A stretch of DNA of 64,000 nucleotides, taken from positions 21,436 to 85,435 of the forward strand of contig JAGIAI010000041.1 of assembly GCA_017744935.1 (NCBI GenBank). Reading direction: 5' to 3'. Within the stretch, counting starts at the first letter, position 1. Each line of letters begins with the position of its first letter. This stretch comes from Variovorax sp. (GTDB lineage Bacteria; Pseudomonadota; Gammaproteobacteria; Burkholderiales; Burkholderiaceae_C). The position numbers and the translations under genes were made by a program. Shown here in pieces: positions 37,659 to 49,818 of the stretch. Below the pieces are notes generated by a model. It did no database searches and had not been told where the DNA came from. It was given only the letters and a program-made list of their open reading frames with translations.

Positions 37659-38834
37659 ATGACTGATCTGAACAAGCGCTCCCTGCTCAAGCTGGCCGCC
37701 CTGACCGCGGTGGCTTCGGCGGCCCTCCTGGGCTGCGGCAAGAAGGAAGAGGCACCGGCACCGGCGGCAGCGCCCGCCGCCCCGGCGCCCACGGCGGCGG
37801 CTCCCGCGCCCGCGGCGGCCGGGCCACTGAACATCGCCTTCGCCTATGTCGGCCCTGTGGGCGACGGCGGCTGGACCTTCGCGCACGACAACGGCCGCAA
37901 GGCGCTCGAGAAGGAATTCGGCGACAAGATCAAGACCACCTACGTCGAGAGCGTGCCCGAGGGCGCCGACGCCGAGCGCGTGTTTCGCGACATGGTCAGC
38001 CAGGGCAACAAGCTGATCTTCGGCACCACCTTCGGCTACATGGAGCCCATGCTCAAGGTCGCTGCCGACAACAAGGACGTGAAGTTCGAGCATGCCACCG
38101 GCTACAAGACCGCCGAGAACATGCGCACCTACGACAGCCGCACCTACGAAGGCGCGTACATGGCCGGCATCGTCGCGGGCTCGATGACCAAGACCAACAC
38201 GCTCGGCGTGGTCGGCTCGGTGCCGATCCCCGAAGTGCTGCGCAATATCAACAGCTTCACGCTGGGCGCGCAGTCGGTCAATCCGAAGATCACGACCAAG
38301 GTCGTGTGGGTCAACGAATGGTTCAGCCCGCCAAAGGAAACCGAAGCGGCCACCGCCCTCATCAATGGCGGCGCGGACGTGCTGTTCCAGAACACCGACT
38401 CGCCCGCCGTGCTCAAGACCGCACAAGAGAAGGGCAAGCGCGCCTTCGGCTGGGATTCGGACATGACCGCCTACGGCCCGAAGGCCCACCTCGCCTCGGC
38501 CACGATCAACTGGGCGCCGTACTACATCAAGGCCACGCAGGACGTGCTTGATGGCAAATGGACGACCGGCCAGAGCTGGTGGGGCGTGAAGGAAGGCGCG
38601 ATCGATCTCGTCTCCATCGCCGAAGACGTGCCGGCGGAAGCGAAGGCCAAGGTCGACGAAGTCAAGAAGGGCCTGAAGGACGGCAGCTTCTCGATCTGGA
38701 AGGGCCCGATCCTCGGCCAGGACGGCAAGGAAGTCGTGGCTGCCGGTACGGTGGCCGACGACAAGTTCCTGACCGGCATCAACTTCTACGTCAAGGGTGT
38801 CGAAGGCTCGGTGCCCGGCGGCGAGAAGAAGTAA
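37659..38834 (+). CDS. BMP family ABC transporter substrate-binding lipoprotein
   Basis: Lipobox ALLGC, Ala/Pro-rich linker, IAFAYVGPVGDGGWTFAHDNGRKALE, GTTFGYMEPMLKVAADN. Confidence 0.94.
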   Translation: MTDLNKRSLLKLAALTAVASAALLGCGKKEEAPAPAAAPAAPAPTAAAPAPAAAGPLNIAFAYVGPVGDGGWTFAHDNGRKALEKEFGDKIKTTYVESVPEGADAERVFRDMVSQGNKLIFGTTFGYMEPMLKVAADNKDVKFEHATGYKTAENMRTYDSRTYEGAYMAGIVAGSMTKTNTLGVVGSVPIPEVLRNINSFTLGAQSVNPKITTKVVWVNEWFSPPKETEAATALINGGADVLFQNTDSPAVLKTAQEKGKRAFGWDSDMTAYGPKAHLASATINWAPYYIKATQDVLDGKWTTGQSWWGVKEGAIDLVSIAEDVPAEAKAKVDEVKKGLKDGSFSIWKGPILGQDGKEVVAAGTVADDKFLTGINFYVKGVEGSVPGGEKK

Positions 38835-38855
38835 TTTCATCGCTCCTGCGAAAGG

Positions 38856-38882
38856 AAAAGGGTTGCCTAGCGCAACCCTTTT
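38856..38882 (+). terminator. Rho-independent terminator after the BMP gene
   Basis: AAAAGGGTTGC-CTAGC-GCAACCCTTTT, perfect 11-bp stem with T-run. Confidence 0.9.
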
Positions 38883-38904
38883 CGTTTCAACTGCTTGATC
38901 CAGG

Positions 38905-38995
38905 AATGCCTCGGAACCGGCTTTGCCGGGCTGATGGCATTGCCCCCGGAGAGGGGGTGGGCGGCCACACGAAGTGGGCAAGCCTGGGGGTGATC
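38905..38995 (+). repeat. Intergenic repeat family R1, copy 3
   Basis: ATGCCTCGGAACCGGCTTTGCCGGGCTGATGGCATTGCCCCCGGAGAGGGGGTGGGCGGCCACACGAAGTGGGCAAGCCTGGGGGTGATC. Confidence 0.78.
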
Positions 38996-39007
38996 TGAGA
39001 CTCCACG

Positions 39008-41267
<2,260 letters not shown>

Positions 41268-41299
41268 GGTCATCTCCTTGCCGATGTCGAACTGCACGT

Positions 41300-43501
41300 T
41301 CAGAGGTCCTGCATGCCGAAGGCGGGGTCGCTCACCGTGTGGCGGCCGGTTTCGATGCGCCCCGCGAGCCGGCGGTAGAAAGCCGGGTCCGAATCGCAGG
41401 TGACGGCGAAGTCGTACCAGTAGCCCTGGTCCTCGGTCTCCCAGTGCAGCTCGGCTTCGTCGCCGCCCTTGACGCGCACCACCCAGGGGCCGTCCTGGCG
41501 GTAGGCCTTGGCCCTCACGGTGAACACGCAGGACTTCTCACCCTCGTTGCGCAGCTTCAGGTGAAGCCGGCCGCTTTTCGCGTGGTAGCCCGTGCGGATC
41601 TCGGGATCGGGTGAATTGCCCGCGCGCAGCTTGTTGAGGTCGCCCTTGAACTGCCGATGCCAGCCGTTGGGGCCGAGCACCCAGAGGTCGTACAGGCCGG
41701 CGTTGTCAGTCATCGCGGCCCAGGTGTCGTCGAGCTTCTCGTGCGGCTCGACCATGTAGCGATGCGGCGGCCGGTCGAGGTGCAGCTTGTCGTAGACGTG
41801 GAACACGGCGCCCGCGTCGCCGGAGTTGGCGAAGATGAGCTTCACGCGGCCCTGGCGCGCATCGGCTCGCAGGCTCGCATGCAGCTCGTAGGGCAGGGCG
41901 CGCGAGGGCCGCGTGCCAGTGGCCTGTTGCGGCAGCATCGGGTTGGCCGGCGGCGTGATCTTCGCGAGCTTTTCCTGGTCGGCACGGAGCAGGTCGGCCT
42001 GGTCGCGCGTCTTGCGGCCCGCGAGCGTCGGCAGCACTTCGTCATTGGGCCGCTCGAAGTTGAAGGCGCTGGTGAGGTCGCCGCACACCGCGCGGCGATA
42101 GCGGCCGATGTTGGGCTCCTTGACACCGAAGCGCTGCTCGAGGAAGCGGATCACCGAGGTGTGGTCGAACACCTGCGAGTTGACCCAGCCGCCGCGGCTC
42201 CACGGCGAGATCACGTACATCGGAACGCGCACGCCCGGGCCGTAGACGCGGCCGTCCGGTTGGGGCTGGCCGGTGGTGCCGGGCGGGTTCGGATGGTTGA
42301 AGCGCTCGAAGGCGACGTCGGCCTCGGGCAGCGTGGTCTTGCCGGCCGCGGTGCCGTCGGCGTTGATCGACGGTGCGGAAGGCGACGGATGATGGTCGAA
42401 GTAGCCGTCGTTCTCGTCGAAGTTGACGATCAGCACCGTCTTGCTCCACACCTCGGGCACGGCGGTGAGCGCGTCCAGCGTCTCCTGGACGTACCACGCG
42501 CCCTGCACCGGGCTCGATGGGCCGGGGTGCTCCGAATAGGTGGCGCCGGCGATGAGCCAAGACACCTGCGGCAGCTTGCCGTTCTTCACGTCCTGGCGGA
42601 AGCGCTCGAAGTAGGTCTCGGGGTTGTTGAAGTCGCCCGGCATCGTGTTGGCGATGCCCTTGTAGAGCGGGTTGCCGACATCGTCGCTGGCCGGGTCGTA
42701 GGCCGGCGAGAGCGCGTCGTTGCTCACCGGCTTGCCCGAGGCTTCGTTGGCCTTGCGGTACTGGCGGAAGCCCGCGAGCGGGTTGTCGCCGAAGTTGTCG
42801 GGCATGTTCTGGTAGACCATCCAGCTCACCTTGGCGGCCTGCAGGCGCTCGGGGTAGGTCTTCCAGTCGTAGCCGAGCGTCGATGCATCAATGGAGTCCC
42901 ACTCGTTGTTCACGGTGGCCACGCCGGCGCCGGTCGGGCCGTTGGTGCCGGTCCACAGGAACATGCGGTTCGAGTTGGTGCCGGTGTGCATCGAGCAGTG
43001 ATACGCGTCGCACAGCGTGAAGGCATTCGCCAGCGCGAACTGGAAGGGCAGCTCGGCTTCCTTGAAGTAGCCCATCGAGGCCGCGGTCTTGTAGCGCGGC
43101 CATTGCTCGATGCGGCCACCGTCCCATGCGTTCTGCCCGTCGGCCCAGCTGTGCGGCGTGCCGCTGAAGCGCTGCGCGTTGCCCTTGCTGCTGTCGAGGT
43201 AGTAAGGCAGCACCGGGTTGCCGGTGGCGTCGTTCTGCTGCCAGACGCTGCGGCCCTGGGGCAGCGGAATGGTGAAGCGGTCACCGAAGCCGCGCACCCC
43301 GCGCAGCGTGCCGAAATAGTGGTCGAAAGACCGGTTCTCCTGCATCAGGATCACGACGTGCTCGACGTCGCGGATGGTGCCCGTCTTGTTGTGCGCGGGA
43401 ATCGCGAGTGCGCGGCGGATGCTCGGCGGAAATGCGCCGAGCGTGGCGGCGGCGATGCCGGCGGAAGCGGAACCCTGGATGAAGCGGCGGCGCGAAGTCA
43501 T
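41300..43501 (-). CDS. plcN: Phosphocholine-specific phospholipase C, Tat-exported
   Basis: Tat signal MTSRRRFIQGSASAGIAAATLG; VEHVVILMQENRSFDHYFGTLRGVRGFGDR phosphoesterase motif; C-terminal beta-rich repeats. Confidence 0.9.
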   Translation of the reverse strand: MTSRRRFIQGSASAGIAAATLGAFPPSIRRALAIPAHNKTGTIRDVEHVVILMQENRSFDHYFGTLRGVRGFGDRFTIPLPQGRSVWQQNDATGNPVLPYYLDSSKGNAQRFSGTPHSWADGQNAWDGGRIEQWPRYKTAASMGYFKEAELPFQFALANAFTLCDAYHCSMHTGTNSNRMFLWTGTNGPTGAGVATVNNEWDSIDASTLGYDWKTYPERLQAAKVSWMVYQNMPDNFGDNPLAGFRQYRKANEASGKPVSNDALSPAYDPASDDVGNPLYKGIANTMPGDFNNPETYFERFRQDVKNGKLPQVSWLIAGATYSEHPGPSSPVQGAWYVQETLDALTAVPEVWSKTVLIVNFDENDGYFDHHPSPSAPSINADGTAAGKTTLPEADVAFERFNHPNPPGTTGQPQPDGRVYGPGVRVPMYVISPWSRGGWVNSQVFDHTSVIRFLEQRFGVKEPNIGRYRRAVCGDLTSAFNFERPNDEVLPTLAGRKTRDQADLLRADQEKLAKITPPANPMLPQQATGTRPSRALPYELHASLRADARQGRVKLIFANSGDAGAVFHVYDKLHLDRPPHRYMVEPHEKLDDTWAAMTDNAGLYDLWVLGPNGWHRQFKGDLNKLRAGNSPDPEIRTGYHAKSGRLHLKLRNEGEKSCVFTVRAKAYRQDGPWVVRVKGGDEAELHWETEDQGYWYDFAVTCDSDPAFYRRLAGRIETGRHTVSDPAFGMQDL

Positions 43502-43538
43502 GGGAGCTCCTTGTCGTGTGGTTGGTCTGAGCGCCGCA

Positions 43539-43605
43539 AGACTAGGGAGAGGCGATGACACCGCCATGAACCGGGGATGACCTTCAGGCGACGTGGGCGT
43601 GACAC
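43539..43605 (-). promoter_or_regulatory. Pho-box array with correctly spaced -10 for the phospholipase C gene
   Basis: Minus strand: GTGTCAC-gccc-ACGTCGC-ctga-AGGTCAT-cccc-GGTTCAT-ggcg-GTGTCAT, then 10 nt, then TAGTCT. Confidence 0.7.
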
Positions 43606-43634
43606 GCGTTGCCGCCTAGCGAGAGTGACCCGGG

Positions 43635-43672
43635 TAAAATTCCGGCCCGGCGCTGGTGCCCCCCAGCGCCGG
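43635..43672 (+). promoter_or_regulatory. Probable promoter -10 and 5'-leader hairpin of the second BMP gene
   Basis: TAAAAT -10-like box at 43635-43640 followed by CCGGCGCTGG-TGCCCC-CCAGCGCCGG (perfect 10-bp stem, 43647-43672). Confidence 0.5.
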
Positions 43673-43704
43673 ATTTCGTTTCCGGGGCCATGTAGAGGAA
43701 CACC

Positions 43705-44802
43705 ATGTACAAAAACCTCGCAGCCGCGCTTGCGGCCGCCTGTTTTTTCCTTCCCGCCTTTTCCCAACCCGCACCGAAGGTCGATCCGCTGAAGATCGGC
43801 TTCGTCTACGTCACGCCCGTCACCGATGCCGGCTGGACGCGCCAGCATGACGAGGGCCGCAAGGCCGTCGAGGCCGCGCTGCCCGGCAAGGTGAAGACCA
43901 CCTTCGTCGAGAACGTGGCTGAAGGCGCCGATGCCGAGCGCGTGATCCGCGACCTCGCGCAGCAGGGCAACAAGCTCATCTTCACGACCAGCTTCGGCTA
44001 CATGGAGCCGACGATGAAGGTGGCTCGCGACTTCCCGGACGTGAAGTTCGAGTCGATCACCGGCTACAAGACCGCGCCCAACGTCGCGATCGCGAACGCG
44101 CGCTACTACGAAGGCCGCTATCTCGCGGGCGTCGCGGCCGGCCGCATGACGAAGACCCATGTGGCGGGTTACGTCGCGGGCTTCCCGATTCCCGAGGTGC
44201 TGCAGGGCATCAACGCGTTCACGCTGGGCATGCGTTCGGTCGACCCGAAGGCGCAGGTCAAGGTGGTGTGGCTCGACGAATGGTTCAATCCGCCGAAGGA
44301 GCGTGACGCTGCGATGACGCTGTTCAACCAGGACGTCGACGTGATCGCCTTCCACACCGGCTCGACCGCCGTGATGACCGCGGCGCAGGAGCGCGGCAAG
44401 CTCGCCATCGCCTACCACTCCGACATGCGCAAGGTCGCGCCCGACGCGCAACTCGTCGCGGTGACGCATCACTGGGGCGACTACTACACCCAGCGCGCGA
44501 AGGCCGTGCTCGACGGCACCTGGAAGAGCGGCAACACCTGGGGCGGCGTCAAGGAAGGGATGATCCGCGTCGGCGACTTCGGGCCGAAGGTGCCCAAGCC
44601 GGTGCAGGACGAAGTGGGCGCGCGGCAGAAGGACATCGCGAGCGGCAAGCTCAAGCCCTTCCAGGCCGTCGCCGCCGACGTGCGCGACAACGAAGGCCAT
44701 GTCGTCATTGCCAAGGGCCAGTCGCTCGCCGACGAGCAGATCCTCAACATGAACTGGCTGGTCGAAGGCGTGCAGGGCCGCGTCGCGCGCAAGACGCCCT
44801 GA
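43705..44802 (+). CDS. BMP family ABC transporter substrate-binding protein (second paralog)
   Basis: IGFVYVTPVTDAGWTRQHDEGRKAVE; co-linear motifs with the BMP protein at 37659-38834. Confidence 0.93.
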   Translation: MYKNLAAALAAACFFLPAFSQPAPKVDPLKIGFVYVTPVTDAGWTRQHDEGRKAVEAALPGKVKTTFVENVAEGADAERVIRDLAQQGNKLIFTTSFGYMEPTMKVARDFPDVKFESITGYKTAPNVAIANARYYEGRYLAGVAAGRMTKTHVAGYVAGFPIPEVLQGINAFTLGMRSVDPKAQVKVVWLDEWFNPPKERDAAMTLFNQDVDVIAFHTGSTAVMTAAQERGKLAIAYHSDMRKVAPDAQLVAVTHHWGDYYTQRAKAVLDGTWKSGNTWGGVKEGMIRVGDFGPKVPKPVQDEVGARQKDIASGKLKPFQAVAADVRDNEGHVVIAKGQSLADEQILNMNWLVEGVQGRVARKTP

Positions 44803-44824
44803 GTCGCTTCAAGCGCTCAGGGGA

Positions 44825-45487
44825 TCAGTGCACGAAGCCGCTCTCGCGGTGGAAGTAGGCGCCTTCGGGGTCGAGGTTCTTGACCTTCCTTGCAGGCTGG
44901 CCGGCGTACACCACGTACTCCTCGGTATACGCCTTGTTCAGCAGTGATCCCGCGCCGAGGACGGTGCGGTCGGGCAGCACGGCGCCACCCAGCACCGTGA
45001 CCCGGGTGCCGACAAGGCAGTACGAACCGATGCGAATCGGCTTGCAGTCCTGGCGGTTCTCGTGGGTGTCGATGCCGTGGGTGATGAGCTGCGAGCCGTA
45101 GCCCGCAACGGTGGTGAAGGCACCGATCTCGATTCGGTCGGTGCAATCGATGATGTGCTGCTTCGTGATCGAGGAATGGTCACCCAGGAAGAGCGACGGA
45201 TCGCGCTCCGTGCGATGACTGAAATGCTCGCCGTGCCGCGGGTGGCCGGTGACCCAGTTGGATCGCCCGATGTACGAATTCGCGCCGCATTCCATCCGGT
45301 GCAGGTGGATGGCGACCGTGAAATGGTCGATATGCGCCCCCTCACCCATGACCAGTTCGCCCGGAAAAACGTAGGCCAGGCCGATGCGCGCGCCGTCCGC
45401 AAACTTGTAGCCCCAGAAGCGTCGCAATACCCAGCGCTTGATCTTCCAGGGCAGCAAGACGACGCAGAGCGTCAGCAGCCGCTTCAT
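44825..45487 (-). CDS. Hexapeptide-repeat acyltransferase (WcaF/maltose O-acetyltransferase-like)
   Basis: Left-handed beta-helix-like repeats (KPIRIGSYCLVGTRVTVLGGAVLPDRTVLGAGSLL); 4-bp overlap with the upstream glycosyltransferase gene. Confidence 0.85.
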   Translation of the reverse strand: MKRLLTLCVVLLPWKIKRWVLRRFWGYKFADGARIGLAYVFPGELVMGEGAHIDHFTVAIHLHRMECGANSYIGRSNWVTGHPRHGEHFSHRTERDPSLFLGDHSSITKQHIIDCTDRIEIGAFTTVAGYGSQLITHGIDTHENRQDCKPIRIGSYCLVGTRVTVLGGAVLPDRTVLGAGSLLNKAYTEEYVVYAGQPARKVKNLDPEGAYFHRESGFVH

Positions 45488-46632
45488 GAGGCGCGTGCCC
45501 CTCGTTCGCTGATGACGCGCTCGTAGGCCGCCTTGTAATTGTTCGCCATTTGCGATGCGCTGTAGTGGGCGGCGTTTTCCAGGCCCAGGCGGCGCATCTC
45601 GCCGAGGCGTGGCGCGGCGGCTTCCATGGCGGCGGCCATGGCGGATGGGTCTTGCGGATCGACATACACCGCGCCTTCGCCGCCGATCTCGTTCATCGGT
45701 GCGAGGTCGGAGGTGAAGACCGGGCAACCGCAAGCCTGCGCCTCGATGATCGGCCAGCCGAAGCCTTCCTGGAGCGAGGGGAAGAGCAGGGCGGTCGCGC
45801 TGGCATAGAGCGCGCGCAGTTCCTCGTGGGAGACCTTCTGCACGGCCTTGATCCGGTCTGCGACGCCATGCTTTTGCGCCAGCTCCGCCATTTCGGGCGA
45901 CAGGTCCGGCCCGACGAAGAGAAGGCGGTCCGCCATCGGCGGGTGACCTGCAGCCGCGGCGCGCTCCTGCAACGCGATGAAGGCTTCGAGGACGCCTCCG
46001 CGGTTCTTGCGGGCCATGTCCCAGCCCACATGGATGAGGTACTTGTCCTGAGGCGAGACTCCGAAACGCCCGATGAGCCTCTGGGCCTCGTCGGGCTCCA
46101 CCGGCGCGAAATTGTCGTTCAGGCCGTTGAGGACCGTCGTGACATGGCGTTCTTCCGCAAGGCCCATGGAGAGCAGTTCGCGGCGCGTCATGGCCGACAC
46201 GCATGCCACGAGATCGGCGCGGCCCAGACCCTTGGAGATCAGCCGCTGAAACTGCCGCCCGGTCCAGCCGACGTTCCAGCCGTCGATCATTCCGTGCGCG
46301 GCCTGCACCGCGATCACGTCGTGACAGGTGATCACGTTGGGCTTGGAATCCACCCACGGGATGTACATGCTGTTGGAGTGATCGGCCACGTGCACCACAT
46401 CGGCCCAGCGCAGTTGCCGCTTCAGCATGGGGATGAACAGGACGAACTTGTCGATGTAGCCGAGCCACTTCCACCAGCGCGAGGTGACCTCCCCGCGCAG
46501 CACCCGCTTGGGGGGTGAGACCACGCGGAGGTCGCAGCCGACGCGGGGCATCTCCCGCTCCAGCATGCGGCCGAAGGCGATCATGCTCGTCTGGCCGTCG
46601 GGCATGTAGTTCGCGATCAGAAGGACTTTCAT
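45484..46632 (-). CDS. Glycosyltransferase family 1/4
   Basis: MKVLLIANYMPDGQTSMIAFGRMLEREM; LLFPSLQEGFGWPIIEAQACGCPVFTSDLAPMNEIGGEGAVYVDPQD. Confidence 0.93.
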   Translation of the reverse strand: MKVLLIANYMPDGQTSMIAFGRMLEREMPRVGCDLRVVSPPKRVLRGEVTSRWWKWLGYIDKFVLFIPMLKRQLRWADVVHVADHSNSMYIPWVDSKPNVITCHDVIAVQAAHGMIDGWNVGWTGRQFQRLISKGLGRADLVACVSAMTRRELLSMGLAEERHVTTVLNGLNDNFAPVEPDEAQRLIGRFGVSPQDKYLIHVGWDMARKNRGGVLEAFIALQERAAAAGHPPMADRLLFVGPDLSPEMAELAQKHGVADRIKAVQKVSHEELRALYASATALLFPSLQEGFGWPIIEAQACGCPVFTSDLAPMNEIGGEGAVYVDPQDPSAMAAAMEAAAPRLGEMRRLGLENAAHYSASQMANNYKAAYERVISERGARAS

Positions 46633-46710
46633 CTTGCAATGGCGCTCTTGGTGGCGTCGCGTGAATTCATCGTCGGAGCGTACCATCGGCCACGGCGGCG
46701 ACGTGTCAGC

Positions 46711-46738
46711 CATATGGCACTCATATAGGGCCCATATG
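46711..46738. promoter_or_regulatory. Phased CATAT repeats upstream of guaD
   Basis: CATAT at 46711, 46722 and 46733, each exactly 11 bp apart. Confidence 0.5.
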
Positions 46739-46778
46739 CGCAAGCACATCGTGTACCCGCATTGCTGACTTACCCTCC

Positions 46779-48074
46779 GTGCCCATGCAAGCGTACCGTG
46801 CCTCTCTTCTGCGATTCGATCCTGCCGGCCAGCCGGTGTATGACGAGGATGGCCTCCTCGTGGTCGGCCCCGATGCCGCCGGTCGGCAGCGGGTGCAGGA
46901 TGCCGGCGCTTGCGCCGCGGTCGCCGCCCGCCATCCGCAGGTGCCGGTCACTCACTGGCCGGGCCGCATCGTCGCGCCGGGCTTCGTGGACATGCACATC
47001 CACTATCCGCAGTCGGACATCATCGGCGCGCCGGCCGATGGCCTGCTCCCCTGGCTCGAGAACTACACCTTTCCGGCCGAGACCCGCTTTGCCGACCCCG
47101 CCCATTCGGCCGAAGTGGCGGAGTTCTTCCTCGATGAACTGATGCGCAACGGGGTCACGACCTCGCTGACCTTCGCGACCTCGCACCCCCAGTCGGTCGA
47201 TGCCTTCTTCGAAGCTGCGCAGCGTCGCCGCCTGCGCATGATCACCGGCAAGGTGCTTCAGGATCGTCATTCGCCCGACGGTGTACGCGACGTGGCTGAA
47301 CAGAGTCTGATCGACTCCGAGTCACTCATCCGCAAGTGGCACAACGTCGACCGGCTCGGCTATGCGATCACTCCGCGCTTCGCGCCCACCAGCACCGATG
47401 CGCAATTGCGCGGCGCGGGCGAGCTCGCCGCGAAGTACGCGGACACGTGGATCCACTCCCACGTGGCAGAGAACAGGGACGAAGTGCGCTGGGCGCGCGA
47501 GCTCTTCCCCCATGCTCGGTCGTACCTCGACGTGTATTCGGGCTTCGGCCTGATGCGCGAGCGCGCGGTCTACGCACACTGCATCCACTTCGACGACGAC
47601 GACCGCCGGCTCATGCGCGAAACTGGCACGGCGACGGCGGTGAGTCCGACCAGCAACCTCTTCCTCGGCAGCGGATTCTTCGACTTCGAGGGCGCCGACC
47701 GCATCGGCTATCAGTACGGCTTGGCCAGCGACGTGGGCGGCGGCACCAGCTTCAGCCCGTTCACCACGATGATGGCCGCCTACTACGCCGGCCGCGAAGG
47801 GCAGACCAAGCCGGGTATCAGCATCCCGCCTTCGCAGCTTTGGTGGCGCCATACCGCAGGCGCTGCGCGTGCGCTGGGGCTGGAAGGCGTGATCGGCAAT
47901 CTGCAGCCGGGGTGCGAGGCCGATTTCGTGGTCATCAATCCGAAGGCCACGCCGCTGCTCGCGCGCAAGACCTCGCTGGCCGCGAATCTGGAAGAACTGC
48001 TGTTCGCGATGATCGTGCTCGGTGACGATCGCCTGATCGAACGCACGGTCATCTCGCAGGCCCTGGCAGGCTGA
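46779..48074 (+). CDS. guaD: Guanine deaminase
   Basis: [66 protein letters not shown]. Confidence 0.95.
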   Translation: MPMQAYRASLLRFDPAGQPVYDEDGLLVVGPDAAGRQRVQDAGACAAVAARHPQVPVTHWPGRIVAPGFVDMHIHYPQSDIIGAPADGLLPWLENYTFPAETRFADPAHSAEVAEFFLDELMRNGVTTSLTFATSHPQSVDAFFEAAQRRRLRMITGKVLQDRHSPDGVRDVAEQSLIDSESLIRKWHNVDRLGYAITPRFAPTSTDAQLRGAGELAAKYADTWIHSHVAENRDEVRWARELFPHARSYLDVYSGFGLMRERAVYAHCIHFDDDDRRLMRETGTATAVSPTSNLFLGSGFFDFEGADRIGYQYGLASDVGGGTSFSPFTTMMAAYYAGREGQTKPGISIPPSQLWWRHTAGAARALGLEGVIGNLQPGCEADFVVINPKATPLLARKTSLAANLEELLFAMIVLGDDRLIERTVISQALAG

Positions 48075-48130
48075 AACCGGCCACGGGCCGCCGGATGCCT
48101 AGAATAGCGGCCCGAAAAAGAGGACCTGCC

Positions 48131-48697
48131 ATGAGCATCAAGAGCGACAAGTGGATCCGGCGCATGGCCGAGAAGAACGGAATGATCGAGCCCTTCGAGC
48201 CCGGCCAGATCCGCGAGCAGGACGGCCACAAGATCATCAGCTACGGCACCTCCAGCTACGGCTACGACATCCGGTGCGCACCCGAATTCAAGGTGTTCAC
48301 CAACATCCACAGCACGGTGGTCGACCCCAAGAACTTCGACGAGAAGAGCTTCGTCGACTTCCACGGCGACAGCTGCATCATCCCGCCCAACAGCTTCGCG
48401 CTGGCACGCACGGTCGAATACTTCCGCATCCCGCGCAACGTGCTGACCATCTGCCTGGGCAAAAGCACCTATGCGCGCTGCGGGATCATCGTCAACGTCA
48501 CGCCCTTCGAGCCCGAGTGGGAAGGCTACGTGACCCTCGAATTCAGCAACACCACGCCGCTGCCCGCCAAGATCTACGCGGGCGAGGGCTGCGCGCAGGT
48601 GCTTTTCTTCGAGAGTGACGAAGTCTGCGAAACCAGCTACAAGGACCGCGGCGGCAAGTACCAGGGCCAGCGCGGAGTGACCCTGCCGAAGGCGTGA
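48131..48697 (+). CDS. dcd: dCTP deaminase
   Basis: [81 protein letters not shown]. Confidence 0.97.
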   Translation: MSIKSDKWIRRMAEKNGMIEPFEPGQIREQDGHKIISYGTSSYGYDIRCAPEFKVFTNIHSTVVDPKNFDEKSFVDFHGDSCIIPPNSFALARTVEYFRIPRNVLTICLGKSTYARCGIIVNVTPFEPEWEGYVTLEFSNTTPLPAKIYAGEGCAQVLFFESDEVCETSYKDRGGKYQGQRGVTLPKA

Positions 48698-48770
48698 GCC
48701 TACAGCCGAAGAATTCGCCAGCGCGTACCATCGTGCGGGCGCCGCGAGAACCGCGGTCAAGGAGCGCGTC

Positions 48771-49658
48771 ATGAGATGGGAAGGCAACGAACAGTCCGAC
48801 AACGTTGAAGACCGGCGCGACGAGGGCGGCGGAGGCGGCGGCGGGTTCGGCTTTCCCGTCGGCGGACGCGGCATCGGCATCGGGACCGTGGCGGTCGCGC
48901 TGATCGCCGGCTGGATCTTCGGCATCAACCCCCTCACGGTGCTCGGCTTGCTCAGCGGTGGCGAGCCCGCTCCGCAGGTGCAGCAGCAGGGGCCGGCGCA
49001 CAAGCCTCCCGCGAACGACCAGGAGGCAGCTTTCGTCTCCACCGTGCTAAAGAACACCGAAGTGGTCTGGAGCGACATCTTTCGCCAAAGCGGCGGCACC
49101 TACACCCCACCCAAGCTGGTGCTGTTCCGCGGTGCGACGCCGACCGCCTGCGGCACCGGCGAGTCCGCGATGGGGCCGTTCTATTGCCCCGGCGACAAGA
49201 AGGTCTATATCGACCTCGGCTTTTACGAAACGCTCCGGAACCAGCTCGGCGCCCCCGGTGTCTTCGCGCAGGCGTACGTGATTGCGCACGAGATCGGGCA
49301 CCACGTGCAGGACGAGCTCGGAATCACCGGCAAGGTCGACCAGATGCGCGGCCGGCTGAGCCAGACCCAGAACAACGCGGTCAGCGTCCGCGTCGAGCTG
49401 CAGGCCGATTGTTTCGCCGGGGTCTGGGCCCACCATTCGCAGCAATCCAAGCAGTGGCTGGACCCGGGCGACATCGAATCCGCCATGAACGCCGCCCAGA
49501 AGATCGGCGACGACGCCCTCCAGCGCTCCGCCGGCCGCGCGGTGGTGCCGGACAGCTTCACGCACGGCACCAGCGCCCAGCGCCAGCGGTGGTTCTCCAC
49601 CGGCTTCAAGAGCGGCGACTTGAGAGACTGCGACACGTTTGCTGCACGAGGTCTCTAA
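48771..49658 (+). CDS. ypfJ: Neutral zinc metallopeptidase (YpfJ/KPN_02809 family)
   Basis: MRWEGNEQSDNVEDRRD N-terminus, zinc motif AHEIGHHVQ, QADCFAGVWAHH. Confidence 0.93.
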   Translation: MRWEGNEQSDNVEDRRDEGGGGGGGFGFPVGGRGIGIGTVAVALIAGWIFGINPLTVLGLLSGGEPAPQVQQQGPAHKPPANDQEAAFVSTVLKNTEVVWSDIFRQSGGTYTPPKLVLFRGATPTACGTGESAMGPFYCPGDKKVYIDLGFYETLRNQLGAPGVFAQAYVIAHEIGHHVQDELGITGKVDQMRGRLSQTQNNAVSVRVELQADCFAGVWAHHSQQSKQWLDPGDIESAMNAAQKIGDDALQRSAGRAVVPDSFTHGTSAQRQRWFSTGFKSGDLRDCDTFAARGL

Positions 49659-49747
49659 CCCCCAGCCCCGCGCACTTCGTGTCGCTCTGACACCCCCTTC
49701 CAGGGGGCAATCCCACCGGCCCGGCGAACCCGGTTCCGCGGGATTCC
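49657..49747 (-). repeat. Intergenic repeat family R1, copy 4
   Basis: ACCCCCAGCCCCGCGCACTTCGTGTCGCTCTGACACCCCCTTCCAGGGGGCAATCCCACCGGCCCGGCGAACCCGGTTCCGCGGGATT. Confidence 0.8.
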
Positions 49748-49818
49748 CCGCTGGGCAGAGCCCCCCGGAGGGGCTTGGGATTAGGGGTAACCCCATTCCT
49801 GCGACAATAGAAGGCTTC

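Noticed and set aside
44825-46639. 604-aa minus-strand ORF spanning the acyltransferase and glycosyltransferase region
   Set aside because: Only 44825-45487 is coding in this frame; the rest is an alternate frame of the glycosyltransferase gene (45484-46632).
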